The notes beneath the pieces are model-generated. The model ran no database searches, was not told the DNA's origin, and was given only the letters and a program-made list of their open reading frames with translations. Positions 58,806 to 64,000 of a stretch of 64,000 nt of DNA are shown piece after piece. Source of the DNA: Flavobacteriales bacterium (lineage in GTDB: Bacteria > Bacteroidota > Bacteroidia > Flavobacteriales_D > Sanyastnellaceae); contig JADFAK010000029.1 in assembly GCA_015665315.1 (NCBI GenBank), positions 1-64,000 on the forward strand. Direction: 5' to 3'. The position numbers were made by a program, and so were the translations under genes. Numbering within the stretch: the stretch's first letter is position 1; every line of letters begins with the position of its first letter.

Positions 58806-60187
58806 TGGTTCGCACGCTGACATATATATTCCTTGTAATTCTAGTTTGCGGATGTGGCAATAAAAAGGGCACCCAAGAAACGGTTGAGCAACCTGATGTA
58901 CAACCCCATTGGATGACTGATCGGCCTATTCAAAGCGGTTATTACATCGGAGTAGGCAGCGCTTCAAAAAATGAGCATCCTCTTGATTTTTCACAAGTTG
59001 CCAAAGAAAATGCCCTCTTAGATTTGGCGTCTGAGATTCGGGTGACCATTTCTGGCGAGTCGTTTCTAAGCACCCTTGAGGTGAACGATTATTTTCAGGA
59101 AGAATTCATCTCCAAAATTTCCACCTCAACAAAAGAATATCTGGAGGGTTATGATCTTGTGGACACCTGGGAGGACAATCAACAATACTGGACTTTTTAT
59201 CGACTGTCTGTCGCCGAATACAACCGAATTCGAGCAGAGCGCAAGCAAAGTGCGATGAAACGATCGGCCGACAACTTAAGGCGAGCAAAGAGTTTTGAAC
59301 TGGAAGGGGATGTACGCGGAGCGATTTCAAACTACTTAGATGGTTTGGTTGGGATTCATGAATATTGGACAGAAAGCAATGAGTTTGACCTAAACGGACA
59401 GACGATTTTCTTGGATCATGAATTACATCATGGTTTCAAAGACCTGCTGCGAGATATTCAAATTGAACCTAATCCAACAGAGATTGTACTGAACCAAATG
59501 AATCGTTACAGAGAAGATGTAAAAGTCTTGGTTCACTTGCGTGGCAACCCAGTGCGGGATTTCCCTTTGAAATATCGTGTAACATTTGATGGCGGATACA
59601 ATCGATTTCTCGCCATTCGCACCAACGACAATGGAATAGCCACAATTCGTATTGAAAATGTGTCCCTAGAAGGAGGAAGTACAACCAGACTAGAAATAGA
59701 ATCGGGCATGGATAAGATGGATTTTGAGGGGATAGAAATGCAGGTGCGAAAACCATTGATGGATGAAATCGGCTTTAGTTCTCGTCAGCTTCCCTTGCGC
59801 ATCATTTTGCCATCGATGTCGATCGAAAGCCAGGAATTAAATTTAGGCACTACACTAAGTAGCCCCTTGCTTTCGGCAACCTTGCGCTCTGAATTAGCGT
59901 CACTCGGAATTCGGTTCGTTGCCTCCTCGGCACAGGCCGACTATGTTGTGAAGGTGCATGCCGACTCACGAGAATCAGGCACCTCGCAGGGATTTCACGT
60001 GGCTCACTTGGACGCGCGTGTCGAAGTGCTAGACAGGATAACGGGCGAGCTGGTTTATTCATGGCAAGAAAACAGCATCAAAGGACTGCAGCTCAATTTT
60101 GAATCTGCCGGAAAAGAAGCGTATAAAAAAGCGGCAAAAAAAATGGAACAAATAGTTGGAACAGAAATCATAGACGCTATTCTTTAG
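58802..60187 (+). CDS. LPP20-like lipoprotein with C-terminal LpoB/CsgG-like region
   Basis: Lipobox LVILVCGC; WMTDRPIQSGYYIGVGSASKNEHPLDFSQVAKENALLDLASEIRVTISGESFLSTLEV; 4-bp ATGA overlap with the upstream gene. Confidence 0.7.
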   Translation: MMVRTLTYIFLVILVCGCGNKKGTQETVEQPDVQPHWMTDRPIQSGYYIGVGSASKNEHPLDFSQVAKENALLDLASEIRVTISGESFLSTLEVNDYFQEEFISKISTSTKEYLEGYDLVDTWEDNQQYWTFYRLSVAEYNRIRAERKQSAMKRSADNLRRAKSFELEGDVRGAISNYLDGLVGIHEYWTESNEFDLNGQTIFLDHELHHGFKDLLRDIQIEPNPTEIVLNQMNRYREDVKVLVHLRGNPVRDFPLKYRVTFDGGYNRFLAIRTNDNGIATIRIENVSLEGGSTTRLEIESGMDKMDFEGIEMQVRKPLMDEIGFSSRQLPLRIILPSMSIESQELNLGTTLSSPLLSATLRSELASLGIRFVASSAQADYVVKVHADSRESGTSQGFHVAHLDARVEVLDRITGELVYSWQENSIKGLQLNFESAGKEAYKKAAKKMEQIVGTEIIDAIL

Positions 60188-60246
60188 CTCTGGCATAGTT
60201 TGTGCATCCAACGAGAATCAACATAAAAACGTCTAATTCAACTGAT

Positions 60247-60831
60247 ATGAAAAACATTACCACTTTTAGAAATCTAGCCCTTATTGGTTTGGCTTTGCTT
60301 ACAATAACTGCCATTGGGTGTAAGAAGAAAAAGCAGATCGTAGAGGAAAAGCCGAAAGGAGAAGTATTGATCAATGAGTATTGTTCATCTGAAAACTTCT
60401 TTTCTGACAAAAAGACTTTTCGCGCAACAGCTACTGGAGAAAGCATGGATCGAGAAACGGCCAAGAAAAAGGCTCGTTCTAATGCCAATGCTGAGTTGGC
60501 AAAAACAATCCGTACAACCATGCAGATTGTGGGAGACAACTATGTTAATTCAACTGAATTCAACAACAAAGAAGAAGTTACTGAGACTTTCAACGAGATG
60601 GCCAGAACCATCATCGACGAAACGTTGACTGGGGCGATAAAAATTTGCGACAAGCTTACCCAGAAGCCTGACGGAAATTACGTCTCGTATATAGCCATTG
60701 AATTATCCGGCGAGGACTTGGTAGCCGAATACCATGAAAGTTTAAGTAAAAATGAACGCATCATGGCCGAATACAATTATGAAAAGTTCAAGGAGACTTT
60801 TGAAGCTGAAATGGAAAAAATGGGCAACTAA
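60247..60831 (+). CDS. LPP20-like small lipoprotein
   Basis: Lipobox TITAIGCKKK; FRATATGESMDRETAKKKARSNANAELAKTIRTTMQIV. Start set to MKNITTF. Confidence 0.65.
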   Translation: MKNITTFRNLALIGLALLTITAIGCKKKKQIVEEKPKGEVLINEYCSSENFFSDKKTFRATATGESMDRETAKKKARSNANAELAKTIRTTMQIVGDNYVNSTEFNNKEEVTETFNEMARTIIDETLTGAIKICDKLTQKPDGNYVSYIAIELSGEDLVAEYHESLSKNERIMAEYNYEKFKETFEAEMEKMGN

Positions 60832-60857
60832 ACATCCCCATTTCTTAAAATAAGTAG

Positions 60858-60887
60858 AAGGTTAAGTCGGAAGGCTTAACCTTTTTT
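60858..60887 (+). terminator. Terminator of the three-lipoprotein operon
   Basis: AAGGTTAAG-tcggaagg-CTTAACCTTTTTT. Confidence 0.85.
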
Positions 60888-61013
60888 ATTTTCCAATAAT
60901 TCTGGGAACAAGCGTCCAAAACTAATTAGACGAAGGTGTGAACTGCGTACAACATCACCTCATTATTTGTACATTCGTAGCCGCAGACGATCTTGGATTA
61001 AGCACCTAGACCT

Positions 61014-63566
61014 ATGTTGAATTTACTCCGCATTAACATATTGCTGGTTGGGCTTGCTATGTCAGCCGCTATGGACGCCCAAATTTATGGCGACCCTATC
61101 GTCTATTGGGATTTCGCGAATGGATTACCAAACACTTGGGTAAACGATAGCGAGTCACAAATTGGCAACTGGGAATACCGGGGGCCATCGACCTCGCCCA
61201 ACAATACAGTATGTTCGCAGGGCTCATGTGGGACTGGATCGGTCCCAATTGCTTCTCAAAGTTTAACGAACGGATTTGTGATTTTCGACTCCAATTATTG
61301 GGATGACAACGTCGGTCCGTGTGGCAGTATAGGTTCTGGCCAAGATCCAGGGCCTCATGAAGCATGGCTTATCACCAACGCGGTTAATCTGACCGGTGTG
61401 AGCACGCCTACCCTTACTTTTCAGCAACAATACAAGCATTTCCAGTCTGCCCAATACGACGTTTACACCTCCATTCTTATAAGCATCGATGGCGGAGAAA
61501 ACTTCACGGTCATTCACGAGAACCCAGGTGACTACATGGTTTCCCCTCCTGCAGAATGGGTTACGATCCCTATTGGTTCCATTGCGGCTAATCAGCCTGA
61601 CGTGCGGATCAAATTTCTATTTACGGGGTTATATTATTGGTGGTGTTTAGATGATATCGCTATCTATCAACCGAATCAGGAAGACCTCCTCATCGCGAAT
61701 GCCAAGTTTACCGAGTTCGACTACAATTTGGATCCTGCGGGATTCGGGGACATGGAATACAGTTCGTACGCATACACCATGCTGCCCGAATTCAACTTTT
61801 CGGGTCAGTGCATCAATATCGGTGCTACTGCTGCGAATGGCTCGCACTTTGAGGTTAGCGTGAATGATTCAGACGACAACGAAGTTCACTTTCAAACAAC
61901 CAATCCCTTTAATTTAGTTACTGGGGGAAGTATATTGTACGAAGCACCCAGTTCATACGTCCCCGACCTTCCGTTCGGCCATTATGAAATTGAGTTTCTC
62001 ATGGATCAAACGGAAGTAGACGATGCTTACTGGAATAACTTCGCTTACAAAGATTTCAATATCCATCCTTTTCAAATGGCACTTGATAAAGGAAACAATG
62101 GTGGTCAATTCGTCCCTCCTGTCTCGCTTCAAAACCAGACAATGGAGATTGGAAATATTTTTGTCACTTGGGAATACGGTCATCAAATAAACTCTGTCAG
62201 CTTTTCAGTCGGTGACAGTTCCGACGTGGGAACGCCAGTATATGGTGTTGTGTACAACCTTGAGCGGAGTGAGATATACGGGCAAACGGCGTCTTACGAG
62301 ATTAACGTGACGGATGTAAACGGAAGTCCGCAAGACGCATGGGTCACCTTGCCCCTTCTGGAACCTATACCTACAACTGATACGTCCTTGTTCTTGATCA
62401 TGATTGTCGACAGTTCGGATATTGGCAATTTCTATGTTAATCGCAGTGGTCAAGTTCCTGAATTTGCTTCGCAGGTTGCTTTTCCAGAATCGAATGGTTT
62501 ATACTACCTCTTGGAGGCCGCTGCAGTTCGCATGAACCTATTTCCCGCTGGAGTCATTTCGGGATGTTTAGATTCCAATGCGATGAACTTCAATGCAAAC
62601 GCTACGGCTGATGATCTTTCTTGTCTTTTCGCTGGCTGCACTGACCTAGAAGCATCTAATTATGATAGCACCGCTACTTGGGACGACGGTAGCTGTGTCA
62701 ATGCTGGATGTACCGATCCAGAGGCCGACAACTACGACCCGGATGCTGAGATTGAAGATGGAAGTTGCCAATACTTGGGCTGCACAGATGAAAATGCAAA
62801 TAACTACGATTCGACGGCCAATACAGACAACGGATCATGTACCTACAGCCAAGCGTTCATGAGTGTAAATCAAATGATAGGTTGTGTTCCTTTGACGATA
62901 ACGATCATGAACCAAACAGAATTGGGCGAAGAGTCGGAATGTACATTTGACCTAGGGGACGATACGATTATCACCACTTGCGAAACCAGTATTACCCACA
63001 CTTACACTGAACCGGGAAATTACACGATCAACTACTCGCACACCATCGGTGAGTTTCAATCTGATTTTCAGATTTCGCCAATTGAAGTTTTTGCAAACCC
63101 GGATCCTCCAATGATCTCTTTCGATTCGGGCACCAACGAACTTAGTTGTGCCTGTCCAATTGATATCAGCTATACATGGTTCTTTAACGACATTCAACTC
63201 ACGGATACATCGGCCCAGATTAATCCGAACAACAATGGCATCTATAGCCTGTTGATTGTCGACGAACATGGATGCAGTGCAACTTCAAACGACCTACCGG
63301 TTGTCATTACGCATTTGGACGAAGTTCCAAACAATATTCATGCAACAATCGTTTATCCAAACCCCGCAGAAGAGTGGTTTTTCATCGCAACTCCTCTGAT
63401 CAACCCGATGGTGACGGTCTTTGACTTGTACGGACGAGTCATTCACACCGAGCAATTATCTGGTGAATCGACCATGGTAAAGACAGACCAATGGGCCTCT
63501 GGAAGCTATATCGTGCGGATTTCGACTCAGGAAAAAACTGAATCGATACGATTGCTAGTTCATTAG
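61014..63566 (+). CDS. Large T9SS-secreted protein with GCTDxxAxNYDxxAxxDDGSC repeats and PKD-like domain
   Basis: Signal peptide; four cysteine-flanked repeats; PKD-like VPLTITIMNQTELGEESECTFDLGD...THTYTEPGNYTI; C-terminal IVYPNPAEEWFFIATP...SGSYIVRISTQEKTESIRLLVH. Confidence 0.85.
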   Translation: MLNLLRINILLVGLAMSAAMDAQIYGDPIVYWDFANGLPNTWVNDSESQIGNWEYRGPSTSPNNTVCSQGSCGTGSVPIASQSLTNGFVIFDSNYWDDNVGPCGSIGSGQDPGPHEAWLITNAVNLTGVSTPTLTFQQQYKHFQSAQYDVYTSILISIDGGENFTVIHENPGDYMVSPPAEWVTIPIGSIAANQPDVRIKFLFTGLYYWWCLDDIAIYQPNQEDLLIANAKFTEFDYNLDPAGFGDMEYSSYAYTMLPEFNFSGQCINIGATAANGSHFEVSVNDSDDNEVHFQTTNPFNLVTGGSILYEAPSSYVPDLPFGHYEIEFLMDQTEVDDAYWNNFAYKDFNIHPFQMALDKGNNGGQFVPPVSLQNQTMEIGNIFVTWEYGHQINSVSFSVGDSSDVGTPVYGVVYNLERSEIYGQTASYEINVTDVNGSPQDAWVTLPLLEPIPTTDTSLFLIMIVDSSDIGNFYVNRSGQVPEFASQVAFPESNGLYYLLEAAAVRMNLFPAGVISGCLDSNAMNFNANATADDLSCLFAGCTDLEASNYDSTATWDDGSCVNAGCTDPEADNYDPDAEIEDGSCQYLGCTDENANNYDSTANTDNGSCTYSQAFMSVNQMIGCVPLTITIMNQTELGEESECTFDLGDDTIITTCETSITHTYTEPGNYTINYSHTIGEFQSDFQISPIEVFANPDPPMISFDSGTNELSCACPIDISYTWFFNDIQLTDTSAQINPNNNGIYSLLIVDEHGCSATSNDLPVVITHLDEVPNNIHATIVYPNPAEEWFFIATPLINPMVTVFDLYGRVIHTEQLSGESTMVKTDQWASGSYIVRISTQEKTESIRLLVH
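62562..62850 (+). repeat. Four coding repeats of about 24 aa (GCTD.EA.NYDSTA..DDGSC)
   Basis: GCLDSNAMNFNANATADDLSC, GCTDLEASNYDSTATWDDGSC, GCTDPEADNYDPDAEIEDGSC, GCTDENANNYDSTANTDNGSC. Confidence 0.85.
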
Positions 63567-63577
63567 ACCTGACTCCT

Positions 63578-63595
63578 CATTTGCCGAAGGCTAAA
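63578..63595 (-). repeat. Dispersed short element (minus strand TTTAGCCTTCGGCAAATG)
   Basis: Exact 18-nt identity with 5621-5638 and 56410-56427; 11 nt after the stop codon. Confidence 0.75.
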
Positions 63596-63705
63596 GTATT
63601 ATCTCCTTACAATTTCTTGCCATTCTTGCCTTCCAGTTTTCGGGCTTTCAAACAGGTCTTGTTCCAGTAGGCCATATTTGTTAACTTTACCCAAAGCCTT
63701 TAACC

Positions 63706-64000
63706 ATGGTGAGAGTCACCTATCTATTTCTTCTTCTAACACTTGTTTTTGGATCTTGTAAAAAGGACCCTGTCGTATTTGAAAATAACGACATTCCTCC
63801 TTATGACGAAATCCCTACGATTGTTGTCAATAATTATGTGAACCGACTCTTCATTGACATCATTGGGCGAGAACCTCTTGACGCTGAAATGTCGGCCGAA
63901 GTATCTCTACTCGAGCAAAACGACCTCAACCAAGAGTCGCGTGAGCTTTTAGTTCAGAAATTGATGTACAGCGAGGAACCAGTCGACGGGGACATCAGCT
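63706..64000 (+). CDS. Partial lipoprotein running off the window (absent from the ORF track)
   Basis: Manual translation from ATG 63706: MVRVTYLFLLLTLVFGSCKKDPVVFENNDIPPYDEIPTIVVNNYVNRLFIDIIGREPLDAEMSAEVSLLEQNDLNQESRELLVQKLMYSEEPVDGDIS, open to the edge. Confidence 0.75.
   Translation, partial: MVRVTYLFLLLTLVFGSCKKDPVVFENNDIPPYDEIPTIVVNNYVNRLFIDIIGREPLDAEMSAEVSLLEQNDLNQESRELLVQKLMYSEEPVDGDIS

Overview
This 64 kb window is a chromosomal segment from a Bacteroidetes (Flavobacteriia/Cryomorphaceae-like) bacterium. The assignment rests on T9SS C-terminal sorting domains, TAnnTTTG-type -7 promoter boxes, a DUF1573 cluster, a TonB receptor with a carboxypeptidase-like plug, a fused E1 alpha/beta dehydrogenase and GCTDxxAxNYDxxAxxDDGSC repeats. 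I support about 55 CDSs. Two are truncated: a RecD-like helicase at the 5' edge, and a lipoprotein at the 3' edge that is missing from the ORF track. Housekeeping genes include icd (eukaryotic-type), ndk, rocD, a cystathionine beta-synthase-like gene, aconitase, ppx, valS, psuG, obgE, adk, lpdA, a cysteine desulfurase and glmM. I saw no rRNA, tRNA, CRISPR array, transposase or prophage. The most interesting non-coding signal is a short dispersed sequence (core AGCCTTCGGCAAATG). It has five exact copies plus two close variants. Most lie within about 15 nt of a stop codon, and two exact copies are embedded in frame inside CDSs. Other signals are a perfect 11-bp inverted repeat upstream of a TonB receptor, three structured leader/intergenic candidates, an orphan plus-strand terminator suggesting an unannotated transcript, and a TetR operator. 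The best protein-level candidate system is a three-lipoprotein CsgG/LPP20-like operon at 57.4-60.8 kb. A triplet of DUF1573 paralogues, an ECF sigma/single-TM pair and a TonB receptor/T9SS hydrolase pair are also worth attention. All family names come from reading the protein sequences; no database search was run.
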